DNA from: Bifidobacterium cebidarum
GTDB taxonomy: Bacteria > Actinomycetota > Actinomycetes > Actinomycetales > Bifidobacteriaceae
Length of the DNA stretch: 64,000 nt
Assembly (NCBI RefSeq): GCF_009193305.1
Contig: NZ_WBVS01000003.1
Location: 186,001-250,000 of the forward strand
Direction: 5' to 3'
The notes below the pieces were generated by a model. It was given only the letters and a program-made list of their open reading frames with translations, ran no database searches and was not told the origin of the DNA. Positions 51,409-61,876 of the stretch are shown one piece after another. How positions within the stretch are numbered: position 1 is the stretch's first letter; every line of letters starts with the position of its first letter. The translations under genes and the position numbers were made by a program.

Positions 51409-54400
51409 CTACTTGTCGAGCTCGATGGCCTTGTTGATGGCGTCTTCGAGCTTCTTCTGGGCTTCGCCGTAGGCGGTCCAGTCGCCATTCTTCATGGCGT
51501 CCTGACCGTCCTTCATGGCTTGGGCCGCATCGTTCAGCGCCTGCTGGAGTTCGGGGCTGCGCGAGGTGCCGGAGGAGGACTGGCCGGATGATTCGGAACC
51601 GTTGTTCTGCCCGGTTTGGTCGGAACCGGTCTGATTATCGGACTTGTTCGAGCCTGTCGAATTGTTGGACGAGTTCGAAGCATCCGAACCGTTCGCATTC
51701 TCGGCGTCACCGGCGTTGGCTCCGGAGTCGCCTCCGAACACCTGATCAAGCGCTTCGTCCAATGTATCCGCGAATCCGACCTGGTCGCCGAAGGCCACCA
51801 ACGTCTTCTTCAGCAGCGGGAAGGACGTGGCGCCCGAGGACTTCACGTATACCGGCTGTACGTAGACCAGACCGCCGCCGAGCGGCAAGGTCAGGAGGTT
51901 GCCGCGCACCACCTTGGTGTCGCCGGATTGCAGCAGGTTCAGTTCCTTGGACACATCGGCGTTGGCGTTGAAGTTGTTCTGCGCCTGTCCGGGGCCCGGC
52001 ACATTGGAATCCTTGGGCAGCTCCTGCAGTCGGATGGTGCCGTAGTTCGGCCCGATCTTGCCTTTCTGGTTGCCGGCATCGGAATCCACCGAGAGGAATC
52101 CGGTCAGGATCTCACGGGTGGATTGGCCTGCCGGAATATAGGTGGAGGTCAGGGAGAACACCGGCTCCTTGGTGCCACCGGTTTGCAGCGTCAGGTAGTA
52201 CGGCGGCTGGAGGATGTCCTGATCCTGCTGGGCCTGGGATTCGGTGGGGTCGACCGGCGTCTGCCAGAAGTCCTCGCCGGAGTAGTACTGGCTGGCGGAA
52301 GTCACATGGTACTTGGAAAGCAGTTCGCGCTGCACCTTGAACAGGCTTTCCGGGTAGCGCATATGGCTCATCAGATCGCCGGAGATCTCGCTCAACTGGT
52401 GGTACTGGCCGGGGAAGATCTGCTCCCATGCCTTGATCACCGGGTCCGAAGTGTCCCAGACGTAAAGGTCCACGGAACCGTCGTAGGCGTCAACGGTGGC
52501 CTTGACCGAGTTGCGGATGTAGTTGGCCTGCTGCGAGCCCAGCGAGGAAACCGTGGATGAGGAGACCGTGGTGGAATCCTGGGTGGCGGTGCCGAGGTTG
52601 GTCATCTGCGAGTACGGGTAGGCGTCGGAGGTGGTGTAGCCGTCCACGATCCACTTGACGCGGCCGTCGACCACCGCCGGGTAGACGCGGCCGTCCAGCG
52701 TCAGGTACGGCGCCACTTTGGCCACGCGCTCCTTCGGGGAACGGTCGTAGAGGATCTGCGAGGCGGAGGTCACACGGTCGGAGAAGAGAATCTGATCGGA
52801 GCCGAAGCGAATCGCATAGAGCAGGCGGGACAACAGATTGCCCACCGAGGGGCCGCCGTTGCCCTTGAATGTGGTCAGCGCGCCTTCGGATCCGGTCGGG
52901 TAATCGAACTCCCATGGCTGGGTGCCGCTCGGAGCGCCCACAATGGAGTACTCGGTGGTGTTCGGGGAGAAGTAGATGCGCGGCTCATACTTCTGGGATT
53001 CAGTGAGCTTGCCCTGGGTCGGGATGCCGGATTCGAAGAATTCCGGCTGGCCGTCAGCGGTCACCTTGTTGCCGTAGGCGGCCACGACACCGTAACCGTG
53101 GGTATACACGGTATGGTCATTGACCCAGTTGCGGTTGTCGTTGCCGTCCAGATCGAGCTCGCGGGCGGCAATCACCGTATCCTGGGAGACGCCATCCACA
53201 TCGTACTTGTCAACAGCGAGCGTATCGGCGAAGGTGTAGTACTGCTTGGACTGCTGCAGCTGCTTGAACGTGGGGCTGACGACCTGCGGGTCCAAAAGAC
53301 GGATCTGCGCGGTGGTGTCCGCCTCCTGGGCCAAAGCGCCCTGCTCGCCCTTGTTGGTGACCTCGTAGTTCTCGGTCTTGAGCTTGTCCAAGCCATACGC
53401 GGCACGAGTGGCGTCGATGTTGCGCTGGATGTAGGTGGATTCCATCTCCTGCGCGTTCGGGTTCACGCGGAAACGCTGCAGCAGTGCCGGCCATGCAATG
53501 CTCAGCACCATGGCCACTACCACGGTGGTGGCGATGGAGATCACCGGCACGCGCCACGCCTTCAATGCGGCGGAGGCACGAACACCAAGCGATGCCGGGC
53601 CTTCCAACGCATGCGAGCGCATCAGCCAGACGCCAAGCACCAAACCAAGAACCGCGGTCAACGCGGCCATGATGATGGTGACCGGGATGTTCGCGTGCAC
53701 GGCGGTGTAGGAGGCGCCGGTGATGCGCGAGCCCTGAACGGTGAGCTGATCGAATACGCTGAATGCCTGGCGCACCGCCCATGCCAGCATGTTAAGGATC
53801 AGCCAGACGCCGAGCTGACGACGGGCGCGCTTGGTGATGGCGAACAATCCACGACCGTTTACCGGCATCGTGATACGGATGCCGCCCATGAGCACATGGG
53901 TGATAAGCGAGAACACGAGGCCTACGCCAAGCAGCATGGAGACGGCTGCCAGCACCAGCTTCAATCCCGGCAGCACGAACACGTAGAAGCCGTTGTCAAG
54001 ACCGAACTGCGGATCGTTGACGCCGAAGCTCTGCGCATGGAACATGAGCAGGATCTCACTCCAGTTCGCGTTGAACTGCGCGCCGAAAATGGCGCCGACG
54101 ATCAGCGACACCACCACCGCGACGCGATGTGCGGTTTTGGAGCTGAAGGATTTGCCGACTTCCACCACGTCGCCATTGATGCGGATGGTGGAGCCGTCCG
54201 CGGAATCCGGTCGGGCTCGGATGGCCAGCCATGCGGCCACGAAGCCGGTCAACGCCATGAGCAGCGCATATGCCACCCATAGGCCGACCTTCACACCGAG
54301 CTGCACCCAAACCACGGATTGGAAGCCGAGCTGGCCGTACCACATCAGATCGGTGATGAAGCGGGACAGGCCAAAGAACAGGCTCACGACGATAATCAGC

Positions 54401-54660
54401 GCCAGCACAATGCCGAGCATGATCTTGGTGCCGCGATTGTTGCCGGAGGATGCCGGGCGCGGAGTCAGCCGCGGGTGTCCGGATCCGCCGAACGACGGAC
54501 GTCCGGCGCCGGAACCGCTCGCATTGTTACCGGAAGCGGGGCCATCCCCATCGGCCTCGACGTTGAGAATAATCGGATCATCGTCGTTCGACTGTTTCCG
54601 CGCACGGTCATTGCCGCCGCCATTGCCGAAGAACACGGAGAAAGGATCATTAAAAGACAT
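51409..54660 (-). CDS. UPF0182 (COG1615) membrane protein
   Basis: Large conserved actinobacterial membrane protein of unknown function, 1,083 residues. A low-complexity Gly/Asn-rich N-terminus (about 1-65) is followed by about seven helices between 75 and 370, then a large extracellular domain with the family segments NVRNSVKATVDAYDG-like (QANYIRNSVKATVDAYDG) and SEISGDLMSHMRYPESLFK. A Ser/Asn/Gly-rich tract of about 60 residues lies near the C-terminus, then a helical end. GGAAGG precedes ATG 54660. Mycobacterial homologues are Rv0064 and Rv3193c, with no assigned activity. Confidence 0.92.
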   Translation of the reverse strand: MSFNDPFSVFFGNGGGNDRARKQSNDDDPIILNVEADGDGPASGNNASGSGAGRPSFGGSGHPRLTPRPASSGNNRGTKIMLGIVLALIIVVSLFFGLSRFITDLMWYGQLGFQSVVWVQLGVKVGLWVAYALLMALTGFVAAWLAIRARPDSADGSTIRINGDVVEVGKSFSSKTAHRVAVVVSLIVGAIFGAQFNANWSEILLMFHAQSFGVNDPQFGLDNGFYVFVLPGLKLVLAAVSMLLGVGLVFSLITHVLMGGIRITMPVNGRGLFAITKRARRQLGVWLILNMLAWAVRQAFSVFDQLTVQGSRITGASYTAVHANIPVTIIMAALTAVLGLVLGVWLMRSHALEGPASLGVRASAALKAWRVPVISIATTVVVAMVLSIAWPALLQRFRVNPNAQEMESTYIQRNIDATRAAYGLDKLKTENYEVTNKGEQGALAQEADTTAQIRLLDPQVVSPTFKQLQQSKQYYTFADTLAVDKYDVDGVSQDTVIAARELDLDGNDNRNWVNDHTVYTHGYGVVAAYGNKVTADGQPEFFESGIPTQGKLTESQKYEPRIYFSPNTTEYSIVGAPSGTQPWEFDYPTGSEGALTTFKGNGGPSVGNLLSRLLYAIRFGSDQILFSDRVTSASQILYDRSPKERVAKVAPYLTLDGRVYPAVVDGRVKWIVDGYTTSDAYPYSQMTNLGTATQDSTTVSSSTVSSLGSQQANYIRNSVKATVDAYDGSVDLYVWDTSDPVIKAWEQIFPGQYHQLSEISGDLMSHMRYPESLFKVQRELLSKYHVTSASQYYSGEDFWQTPVDPTESQAQQDQDILQPPYYLTLQTGGTKEPVFSLTSTYIPAGQSTREILTGFLSVDSDAGNQKGKIGPNYGTIRLQELPKDSNVPGPGQAQNNFNANADVSKELNLLQSGDTKVVRGNLLTLPLGGGLVYVQPVYVKSSGATSFPLLKKTLVAFGDQVGFADTLDEALDQVFGGDSGANAGDAENANGSDASNSSNNSTGSNKSDNQTGSDQTGQNNGSESSGQSSSGTSRSPELQQALNDAAQAMKDGQDAMKNGDWTAYGEAQKKLEDAINKAIELDK

Positions 54661-54772
54661 GCCTTCCAGCGTACAGACAGGCCGCGAACGGCTGTTATGC
54701 GCTGAGCACATTATGCAATTGACGTAATGCGCGCGACGGCGGCATCACCATGTTCCGCCTATGCTGGGCAGT

Positions 54773-56050
54773 ATGAATCATCACGCACCGCGATCGCCCC
54801 ACTCCCCATCACAACGCATACGTACAATCTCGCATCGGGTTGCGGCGCTGCTTTCACTTGCATGCGTGCTGGCGCTTGTGGTCTCGGCTCTTTATGGATG
54901 GCATAGCGGCTTGTTCGCCAAGATAGGCCATAATAATGGCACTTCGGCGTACTCCATCGCGAATGATGTTACGCGGCAGTTGGAGCGCGGGCAGGTGCCC
55001 GGACCGGATCTTTCCCCTGCCGGTAAGGCGCGTCGCATGGTTCAGGCCATGGATATGCATACCCGGGTCGGGCAGCTGGTGATGGCGCCGTTGACCCCCG
55101 GAACCGATCCCAGCTCATTGGCGTCACTGATCGCCGACCGTCATGTGGGATCGGTGCTCATCCTCGGCGATTGGGACACGGGAGCGGCTTCGGTACGTTC
55201 CGCCGTGGATCAATTGCAGGGATATGCGGCGGCCGGCGACAAGCTCCTGGTGGCCACCGACCAGGAGGGCGGCTATGTCCAGCATCTCAGCGGCCCCGGC
55301 TTCGATCAGATGCCCTCCGCCGTGGAGCAGGGATCCATATCAGAAGACCAGTTGCAGCAATCGGCTTCCACATGGGGATCGCAATTGGCGGCCGCGGGCA
55401 TTAACGTCGATCTCGCCCCCGTACTGGATACGGTTACGGTGGACCGTGCCTCTAATGCGCCGATTGGCGCGCTGTCGCGAGACTTCGGATTGGATTCCAC
55501 CGGCAATGCTAGGCACGGCATGGCATTTGTTCAGGGGATGCGCGACGCCAACGTCGCATCCGCGATCAAACATTATCCGGGATTGGGATCGGTGAGCGGC
55601 AACACGGATTTCACCACCGATGGCATCCGCGATACCACCACCACGCTGGATGGTCCTGAAATCGACGCATTCGACACCGCCATCCGTCAGGCACATCCGG
55701 CAATGGTGATGATGGCATTGGCCACCTATCAGGCGATCGACCCCGATAATCCTGCGGCGTTCTCATCAACGATGATTGACGGCCATATCCGCCACGACCT
55801 TAGCTACAACGGTGTGGTGATCTCGGATTCATTGTCGGCGGCGGCACTGGGCGGGTACAGTCCCGCCGACCTGGGTGTCAGGCTGGTGGAGGCCGGAGGC
55901 GATCTTGCTTGCGTCGGCGCAGCCGACTATGTGGAGCCGATTCTGGATGGACTGTCCGCACGGGCGGATGCCGATCCCTCCTTCGCCGCCAAGGTCACTC
56001 AAGCGGCGACACGGGTGATGACGTTGAAAATCACGATGGGTCTGGCCTGA
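54773..56050 (+). CDS. GH3-family beta-N-acetylhexosaminidase-like protein
   Basis: NagZ-like GH3 barrel anchored by one N-terminal helix (about 25-45), so it faces outside. The family patterns ATDQEGGYVQHLSGPGF, DLAPVLDT and AIKHYPGLGSVSGNTDF are present, and the nucleophile Asp is in VVISDSLS. NagZ proteins have PGHGxVxxDSH, where His is the general acid/base; here the loop reads PGLG ... GNTDFTTDG and no His is seen. Activity is therefore doubtful or uses another residue. 425 residues. The start is ATG 54773 or 54761; neither has a strong ribosome site. Confidence 0.85.
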   Translation: MNHHAPRSPHSPSQRIRTISHRVAALLSLACVLALVVSALYGWHSGLFAKIGHNNGTSAYSIANDVTRQLERGQVPGPDLSPAGKARRMVQAMDMHTRVGQLVMAPLTPGTDPSSLASLIADRHVGSVLILGDWDTGAASVRSAVDQLQGYAAAGDKLLVATDQEGGYVQHLSGPGFDQMPSAVEQGSISEDQLQQSASTWGSQLAAAGINVDLAPVLDTVTVDRASNAPIGALSRDFGLDSTGNARHGMAFVQGMRDANVASAIKHYPGLGSVSGNTDFTTDGIRDTTTTLDGPEIDAFDTAIRQAHPAMVMMALATYQAIDPDNPAAFSSTMIDGHIRHDLSYNGVVISDSLSAAALGGYSPADLGVRLVEAGGDLACVGAADYVEPILDGLSARADADPSFAAKVTQAATRVMTLKITMGLA

Positions 56051-56062
56051 CGACCCGGCCCG

Positions 56063-56782
56063 TCACCGGTACAGACCATGCTTGCCGATGTATTGCACCA
56101 CACCATCGGGAACTAGATACCACACCGGCTCGTTCTGATGCGCGCGGCGGCGCACATCGGTGGAGGAGATGGCCAAGGCGGGAATCTCCAATGTGTCCAC
56201 TTTGCCTTCCGGAAGTTTCACGCCTTCGGGACTCGAGTAGCCAGGCCGCGTGACGGCCACAAAATGGGCGAGATCCCACATTTTGTCGGCGTCTTTCCAC
56301 TGCATGATCTCCGCCACTGCGTCCGCGCCGGTGATGAAGAACAGTTCGGCATCCGGGTGCTGGGCGCGAATATCCTTCAATGTATCGATGGTGTAGGTGA
56401 CGCCGGGGCGGTCGATATCCACGCGGGAAACCGTGAACTTGGGGTTCGACGCCGTGGCGATCACGGTCATCAGATACCGGTCTTCCGCGTTGGTTACGTG
56501 CTTGTCGAGCTTGAACACCGGGCGCCCGGTCGGCACGAAAATTACCTCGTCCAGATCGTATACCCAGGCGACTTCCGAGGCGGCGACCAAGTGGCCATTG
56601 TGAATCGGGTCGAAGGTGCCGCCCATGATGCCGATGCGCAGACGGCTATGCCAGTTGCCTCGGGCGGAAAGCCTCCCCTTGCCGCGACCGTTCACGCCGG
56701 ACTGGCCGGATAGGTCGGACATGCGGCGGCCGGTATCCTCCTGCGTTATCGCCACGAGTTCGGCTGGTTCGCTCGTGCTCAT
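56063..56782 (-). CDS. nadD: Nicotinate-nucleotide adenylyltransferase
   Basis: Makes nicotinate adenine dinucleotide from NaMN and ATP in NAD synthesis. The nucleotidyltransferase fold has [12 protein letters not shown] with HNGH at 61-64, and a C-terminal ISSTDVRRR. About 47 residues precede the family core, a hydrophilic extension that may be an annotation effect or real; the chosen ATG overlaps the upstream stop by 4 bp (ATGA), which supports it. Last gene of the proA, unknown, nadD operon. Confidence 0.94.
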   Translation of the reverse strand: MSTSEPAELVAITQEDTGRRMSDLSGQSGVNGRGKGRLSARGNWHSRLRIGIMGGTFDPIHNGHLVAASEVAWVYDLDEVIFVPTGRPVFKLDKHVTNAEDRYLMTVIATASNPKFTVSRVDIDRPGVTYTIDTLKDIRAQHPDAELFFITGADAVAEIMQWKDADKMWDLAHFVAVTRPGYSSPEGVKLPEGKVDTLEIPALAISSTDVRRRAHQNEPVWYLVPDGVVQYIGKHGLYR

Positions 56783-57327
56783 GCCTGACCGCCTTCACTG
56801 GCCTGGGCGGCCTGACCGTCCGCGGTCTCGGTCTCATGTTCGATCTCGTCGGCGGTGGGATCGCTTTCCCGTGGATCGATCTTGCCCATGTCCTCGTCCC
56901 ACTCGTCCTGCACCACGCGGCGGATTTCCGCGAAGGTCGGCAATGGGAATTCCGGCTGGTACAGGCGGCGGACCTCGGCCACGCGTTCGGTGATGCGAAT
57001 CAGCGTATCGGTCATGCCGTCGATATCGCCGTCATGCTCCATCTGGCTGAATTTGGCGATGTAGCTCTCCATCAGCTCCATGTGTTCACGCACAGTCTTG
57101 AGCTGGTCATCAGTCAGATCGACGACTTCGGGAGAATCGATTTCCGGCCAGCCGATGAGCACGGCGTCCGCGTATTCCAGGGAGGCGCGTTGTGCGGCGG
57201 ACGCGATGCCGTCTTCGATCTGCACCAGGAACACGTAGCGGACGATGCTCAAACGTTCAGCGGCGATTTTGAGCCCGATCTTCGGGTTTTGTGGCTCTGT
57301 GGCGTTGGTCTCAACGTGTTCGCTCAT
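56779..57327 (-). CDS. Conserved hypothetical protein between proA and nadD
   Basis: 182 residues, acidic, no membrane helix. A helical central part ([38 protein letters not shown]) and an acidic disordered C-terminus. I recognise no domain. ATG 57327 overlaps the proA stop by 4 bp with AGGACAGG upstream, and its own stop overlaps nadD, so it is translated as the middle of a tightly coupled trio. This argues for a real gene, but its function is unknown. Confidence 0.8.
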   Translation of the reverse strand: MSEHVETNATEPQNPKIGLKIAAERLSIVRYVFLVQIEDGIASAAQRASLEYADAVLIGWPEIDSPEVVDLTDDQLKTVREHMELMESYIAKFSQMEHDGDIDGMTDTLIRITERVAEVRRLYQPEFPLPTFAEIRRVVQDEWDEDMGKIDPRESDPTADEIEHETETADGQAAQASEGGQA

Positions 57328-58619
57328 GCGCGCACCTGTCCTGTTCCGTATCCAATCCATTTGGTCGTGGTCATCTCACGCAATCCCATCGGCCCCCGGG
57401 CGTGCATCTTCTGCGTGGAGATGCCGAGCTCGGCGCCGAAACCAAACACGCCGCCGTCCGTGAATCGCGTGGAGGCGTTGACCATCACTACTGCAGAGTC
57501 TATACGCTTGGTGAACGTTTCGATGGCTTCATAGTCCTCAGCGATGATGGATTCGGTATGACCGGTGGAATGCCGGTTGATGTGCGCGATGGCGTCATCG
57601 AGATTGTCGACCACTTTGATGCCCATCTTCAGCGCCAGATATTCGGTATCCCAGTCCTCCTCGGTGGCATGGTTGAGTTCGATGCCCTCGATGGCGGCCC
57701 CCTGAAGGATGTCGTAGGAGATGGCATCCGCCTGCAGTACGACGTTTGCCTGGGATAGTGCGGTGGCGATGGCCGGCAGAAAGTCCGCGGCGACATCCCT
57801 ATGAATCAGCAGTTTTTCCGCAGCATTGCATACGCCGACGCGCTGCGTTTTGGCATTGAGAATGATGGGAATGGCCTTGGCGAGATCGCCGGATTTGTCG
57901 ATGTAGATGTGCACGTTGCCGGCACCGGTCTCGATGACCGGCACCTTGGAATTGCGCACGACGGCTTGGATAAGGCCGGCACCGCCGCGCGGCACCAACA
58001 CGTCGATATGCCCGCGGGCCTCCATCATGGCGGTGGCGCCCGGACGCCCATATTGGTCTACGGATTGCACGAGTGCGGCATCGAAACCGTGAGCTTCAAG
58101 CACCGGCGCAATCACATTCAGCGTTGCGGCGTTGGTGCGTTCCGCGGCATGGCCTCCTCTGAGCAGCGCCGCGTTGCCGGATTTCAGGCACAGGCTGGCC
58201 ACATCCACGGTGACATTTGGCCTCGCCTCGTAAATCATGCCGATCACGCCCATCGGCACGCGGGTCTGCGTCAGCCGCAGCCCATTGGGCAGGTTGTAGC
58301 CGCGCACGATCTCCCCCACCGGGTCGGGCAATGTGGCCACATGACGCACGCCTTGCGCAGCGGCCGCAACGCGCGACACATCGAACAGCAACCGGTCGAG
58401 TTTGCCGGCGTCCATGCCGCTTTCCTTGGCCTCGAGCATATCGAGACCGTTGGCTGCCTCGATATCGCCGGCATGCTCGTCCAGCGCATCGGCGATGGCC
58501 AGCAGCAGGTCATTCTTGGCTGCGGTGTTCGCCCGGGCAAGTCTCTCCTGTGCGCGCGCCGCCTGATCGGCCTGCTCGCACACTGCATCGAATACTTCGG
58601 GGCTCAGTGCTTCGCTCAT
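57324..58619 (-). CDS. proA: Gamma-glutamyl phosphate reductase
   Basis: Reduces gamma-glutamyl phosphate to glutamate semialdehyde in proline synthesis, using NADPH. Aldehyde-dehydrogenase fold of 431 residues, with [20 protein letters not shown] in the cofactor domain, the catalytic Cys264 in [14 protein letters not shown] and [20 protein letters not shown] near the end. The start at 58619 is the family start. It is the first gene of the operon with the unknown gene and nadD; proB is not in the window. Confidence 0.96.
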   Translation of the reverse strand: MSEALSPEVFDAVCEQADQAARAQERLARANTAAKNDLLLAIADALDEHAGDIEAANGLDMLEAKESGMDAGKLDRLLFDVSRVAAAAQGVRHVATLPDPVGEIVRGYNLPNGLRLTQTRVPMGVIGMIYEARPNVTVDVASLCLKSGNAALLRGGHAAERTNAATLNVIAPVLEAHGFDAALVQSVDQYGRPGATAMMEARGHIDVLVPRGGAGLIQAVVRNSKVPVIETGAGNVHIYIDKSGDLAKAIPIILNAKTQRVGVCNAAEKLLIHRDVAADFLPAIATALSQANVVLQADAISYDILQGAAIEGIELNHATEEDWDTEYLALKMGIKVVDNLDDAIAHINRHSTGHTESIIAEDYEAIETFTKRIDSAVVMVNASTRFTDGGVFGFGAELGISTQKMHARGPMGLREMTTTKWIGYGTGQVRA

Positions 58620-58680
58620 AACAGACTAGGGTAGCTCACAATATGGCGCGGCGCTTGTTTCGGCTCGGTTTTAGGCATAG

Positions 58681-58704
58681 AAAAGGCTCCCCTTTCAGGG
58701 AGCC
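58681..58704 (-). terminator. glyA terminator
   Basis: GGCTCCC/GGGAGCC stem (58685-58691, 58698-58704) with TTTTCT after it on the minus transcript. Confidence 0.8.
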
Positions 58705-58756
58705 AAATCATTAATCGATCACGTCGAAAGGCAGATTGTCACCGCCTATTCACTAA

Positions 58757-60064
58757 TCAGTGGATCTGATCGAGATCCGGGTAGAGCGGGAAGTTCTCGA
58801 CGAGCTTGTCGACACGAGCCTTGAGGCTTTCCACGTCAGCGGACGGACCAGCGGCGAGCGCGGTGCCGATGATGTCGGCGACCTCCTCGTATTCCTTCGG
58901 CCCGAAGCCGCGGGTGGCCAGCGCGGAGGTGCCGATACGCAGACCGGAAGCCACGGATGCCGGGCGCGGGTCGAACGGCACGGTGTTGCGGTTGATGGTG
59001 ATGCCGCACTGGGCGAGCAGGTCCTCGCCCTGCTTACCGTCCATCTCGGAGTTGCGCAGGTCGACCATCACCAGGTGCACGTCGGTGCCGCCGGTCAACA
59101 CGGAGATGCCATTGGCCTTGACATCGTCGGCCATCAGACGGTCGGCGAGGATCTTGGCGCCGTCGAGGGTGCGCTGCATACGGTCCTTGAACTCCGGGGT
59201 GCCGGCCACCTTGAAGCTGACGGCCTTGCCGGCCACCACATGCATGAGCGGGCCGCCCTGCTGTCCGGGGAACACGGAGGAGTTGAGCTTCTTGGCATAC
59301 TCCTGCTTGGCCAGGATGAAACCGGAGCGCGGGCCGCCGAGCGTCTTGTGCGCGGTGGAGGAGACCACGTCGGCGTAGGGCACCGGGCTCGGGTGCAGTC
59401 CTGCGGCCACGAGGCCCGCGAAGTGGGCCATATCGACCCAGAACTTGGCGCCGACCTCGTCGGCGATCTCCTTCATGGCCTTGAAGTCCTCGATGCGCGG
59501 GTAGGCGGACCAGCCGCCGATGATCATGGCCGGGTGCACTTCAAGGGCGCGCTGGCGGATGATCTCCGGGTCGATGCGGAAGGTCTTCGGGTTCACGCCA
59601 TAGGCTTCGGCGTGGTAGAACTTGCCGGAGAAGTTGATCTTCATGCCGTGGGTCAGGTGGCCGCCATGGTCGAGGGCGAGGCCGAGCACGGTGTCGCCGG
59701 GCTTGACGAGCGCCTGGTAGACGGCGGCGTTGGCCTGGGCGCCGGAGTGGGGCTGCACGTTGGCGTATTCGGCGCCGAACAGCTTCTTGGCGCGTTCTCG
59801 GGCGATGGTTTCGATCTGGTCGACGAACTCGCAGCCGCCATAGTAGCGGCGGCCCGGGTAACCCTCGGCGTACTTGTTGGTGAGCACAGAACCCTGGCAC
59901 TGCAATACCGCACGCGGCACGAAGTTCTCGGAGGCGATCATTTCAAGGCCGCCCTGCTGGCGGCGGAGTTCGGAATCAAGCAGCTCGGCGATTTCCGGAT
60001 CGGCAGCGCTGATGGGAGCGTTGAAAGCGTCGGTTGCGGTTTGTGCATGGGATGAAGCGGTCAT
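58757..60064 (-). CDS. glyA: Serine hydroxymethyltransferase
   Basis: PLP enzyme converting serine and THF to glycine and 5,10-methylene-THF. It has 435 residues, with the [18 protein letters not shown] opening, [18 protein letters not shown]-binding [15 protein letters not shown] and Lys240 in [21 protein letters not shown] precedes ATG 60064. It is divergent from thrC. With folD in this window it supplies the one-carbon pool. Confidence 0.97.
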   Translation of the reverse strand: MTASSHAQTATDAFNAPISAADPEIAELLDSELRRQQGGLEMIASENFVPRAVLQCQGSVLTNKYAEGYPGRRYYGGCEFVDQIETIARERAKKLFGAEYANVQPHSGAQANAAVYQALVKPGDTVLGLALDHGGHLTHGMKINFSGKFYHAEAYGVNPKTFRIDPEIIRQRALEVHPAMIIGGWSAYPRIEDFKAMKEIADEVGAKFWVDMAHFAGLVAAGLHPSPVPYADVVSSTAHKTLGGPRSGFILAKQEYAKKLNSSVFPGQQGGPLMHVVAGKAVSFKVAGTPEFKDRMQRTLDGAKILADRLMADDVKANGISVLTGGTDVHLVMVDLRNSEMDGKQGEDLLAQCGITINRNTVPFDPRPASVASGLRIGTSALATRGFGPKEYEEVADIIGTALAAGPSADVESLKARVDKLVENFPLYPDLDQIH

Positions 60065-60305
60065 CTGTGCTCCTTAAGGTGTGGATAACGACTGGTTTGC
60101 CGTTCGTGTTGCACTGTATTGCCCTTTTGTAGCGGGACTGTTTCACACAACCGCGTTACGTCTCACCACATGGACTTGTTCCATGGAATATCGCAGCAGC
60201 ACGGACAGCTTGGGAAACGAGACGAAACCTACTGCTGCCTATGGCGCACGGTAGAATGAAAAAGATTTTTTAACCCTTTTCCGGCCCAATATTCAAAGGA
60301 TTACC
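60065..60305. other. Divergent glyA-thrC intergenic region
   Basis: 241 bp holding both promoters. TAGAAT (60252-60257) is a possible -10 for thrC, without a clear -35. TTCCATGGAA (about 60179-60188) is a short palindrome. No riboswitch pattern or small gene is recognised. Confidence 0.35.
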
Positions 60306-61796
60306 GTGGCTACCACCTTCCATTCCACTCGCAGCACCACCGATTCGCTGACCGCCAAGCAGGCGATCCGTAAGGGGATCGCCGATGACGGCGGCCTGTT
60401 TGTCTCGGATGATTTAGGCAAGACCAAGGTGGATATCGCCGACTTGGCCGGCAAGACCTATCAGGAGATCGCAGCCGACGTGCTCGGTGCCCTGCTGCCG
60501 GACTTCACCGCCGAGGAGCTCGCCCAGTGCATTGCCGACGCCTATGGTTCGCAGTGGTCCGACGAGCGCATCACCCCGCTGAAGCCGCTGGGCGATGACT
60601 ACATTCTCGAGCTGTTCAACGGTCCGACCTCCGCATTCAAGGACGTGGCTTTGCAGATCCTGCCGCGTTTCATGGCGCACACCACTCCGGCTGATGGGGA
60701 CAGCGACGAGAAGATCATGATTCTCACGGCCACTTCCGGCGACACCGGCAAGGCCGCGCTGGCCGGCTTCGCCGACGCCCCGGGTACCGCCATCACCGTC
60801 TTCTACCCGGAAGGCAAGGTGAGCCAGGTGCAGGAGTTGCAGATGACCACGCAGACCGGCGCGAACGTGAACGTGGCCGCCGTGGAAGGCAACTTCGACG
60901 ACGCCCAGTCCGCGGTCAAGCGCATTTTCGGCGACAAGATCCTGGCCGAGCGTCTCGCCAAGGATTCTCATGTGGTGCTTTCCTCGGCCAACTCCATCAA
61001 CGTGGGCCGTTTGGTGCCGCAGGTGGTCTACTACTTCTCCGCCTACGCCCAGCTGCTCGCCGATCAGGTGATCAACGTGGGCGACGAGGTTGAGTTCGTG
61101 GTGCCGACCGGCAACTTCGGCGATATTCTCGCCGGATACTACGCCAAACTGCTCGGTCTGCCGGTGAAGCACCTGGTGGTGGCCTCCGACAAGAACAATG
61201 TGCTGTTCGACTTCCTGACCACCGGTACGTACAACCGTCAGCGCCCGTTCTTCCAGACCATCTCCCCTTCGATGGACATCCTCATCTCCTCGAACCTGGA
61301 ACGCATGCTCTATTACTTCTCCGAAGGCGATACCCGTCTGATCGCCATGCTGATGAACGACCTCAACAAGTGGGGCACCTATGAGATTCCGGAGGAGCTT
61401 CTGGCCAAGATCCGCCAGCTGTTCGGCTGCGGCTGGGCCAATGAGGATCAGGTGCGCGAGATGATCGCCGACTGCTGGAACAAGAACCATTACGTGATCG
61501 ACCCGCACACCGCCTGCGCATACTTCGTGGCCCAGCAGATGCCGCGCGATCCGCTGACCCCGCGCGTGATTCTGTCCACCGCAAGCCCGTACAAGTTCCC
61601 GCGCGTGGTGAACGAGGCGCTGGGCTTCGACGCCACTGGCACCGACTTCGCATGCATGGATGTGCTGGCCCGCGAGACCGGCACCACCGCCCCCGCCGCG
61701 CTGCGTGGACTGGAAAGCGCCGAGGTGCGTTTCGATACGGTTGTGCCGATCGACGGCATGGAGCGCTTCGTGGCCAACGCCGCCGAATCGCTGTGA
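60306..61796 (+). CDS. thrC: Threonine synthase
   Basis: PLP enzyme that converts O-phosphohomoserine to threonine. The long form of 496 residues has an N-terminal TTDSLTAKQAIRKGIADDGG, PLP Lys112 in GPTSAFKDVALQI, and the PLP phosphate region LTATSGDTGKAALAGF. GTG 60306 is the start with AAAGGA upstream. It is single, followed by its own terminator. Homoserine kinase and dehydrogenase genes are elsewhere. Confidence 0.96.
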   Translation: MATTFHSTRSTTDSLTAKQAIRKGIADDGGLFVSDDLGKTKVDIADLAGKTYQEIAADVLGALLPDFTAEELAQCIADAYGSQWSDERITPLKPLGDDYILELFNGPTSAFKDVALQILPRFMAHTTPADGDSDEKIMILTATSGDTGKAALAGFADAPGTAITVFYPEGKVSQVQELQMTTQTGANVNVAAVEGNFDDAQSAVKRIFGDKILAERLAKDSHVVLSSANSINVGRLVPQVVYYFSAYAQLLADQVINVGDEVEFVVPTGNFGDILAGYYAKLLGLPVKHLVVASDKNNVLFDFLTTGTYNRQRPFFQTISPSMDILISSNLERMLYYFSEGDTRLIAMLMNDLNKWGTYEIPEELLAKIRQLFGCGWANEDQVREMIADCWNKNHYVIDPHTACAYFVAQQMPRDPLTPRVILSTASPYKFPRVVNEALGFDATGTDFACMDVLARETGTTAPAALRGLESAEVRFDTVVPIDGMERFVANAAESL

Positions 61797-61817
61797 TGAG
61801 ATAGAGATGCATTATGG

Positions 61818-61848
61818 ATAGGCTCTCCTTTCGGAGAGCCTATTTTTC
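61818..61848 (+). terminator. thrC terminator
   Basis: ATAGGCTCTCC/GGAGAGCCTAT stem with a 4-nt loop, then T5. It lies between thrC and the convergent ABC exporter operon and may serve both. Confidence 0.88.
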
Positions 61849-61876
61849 ATGAACAGCGGAATCAACTCATCACAGC

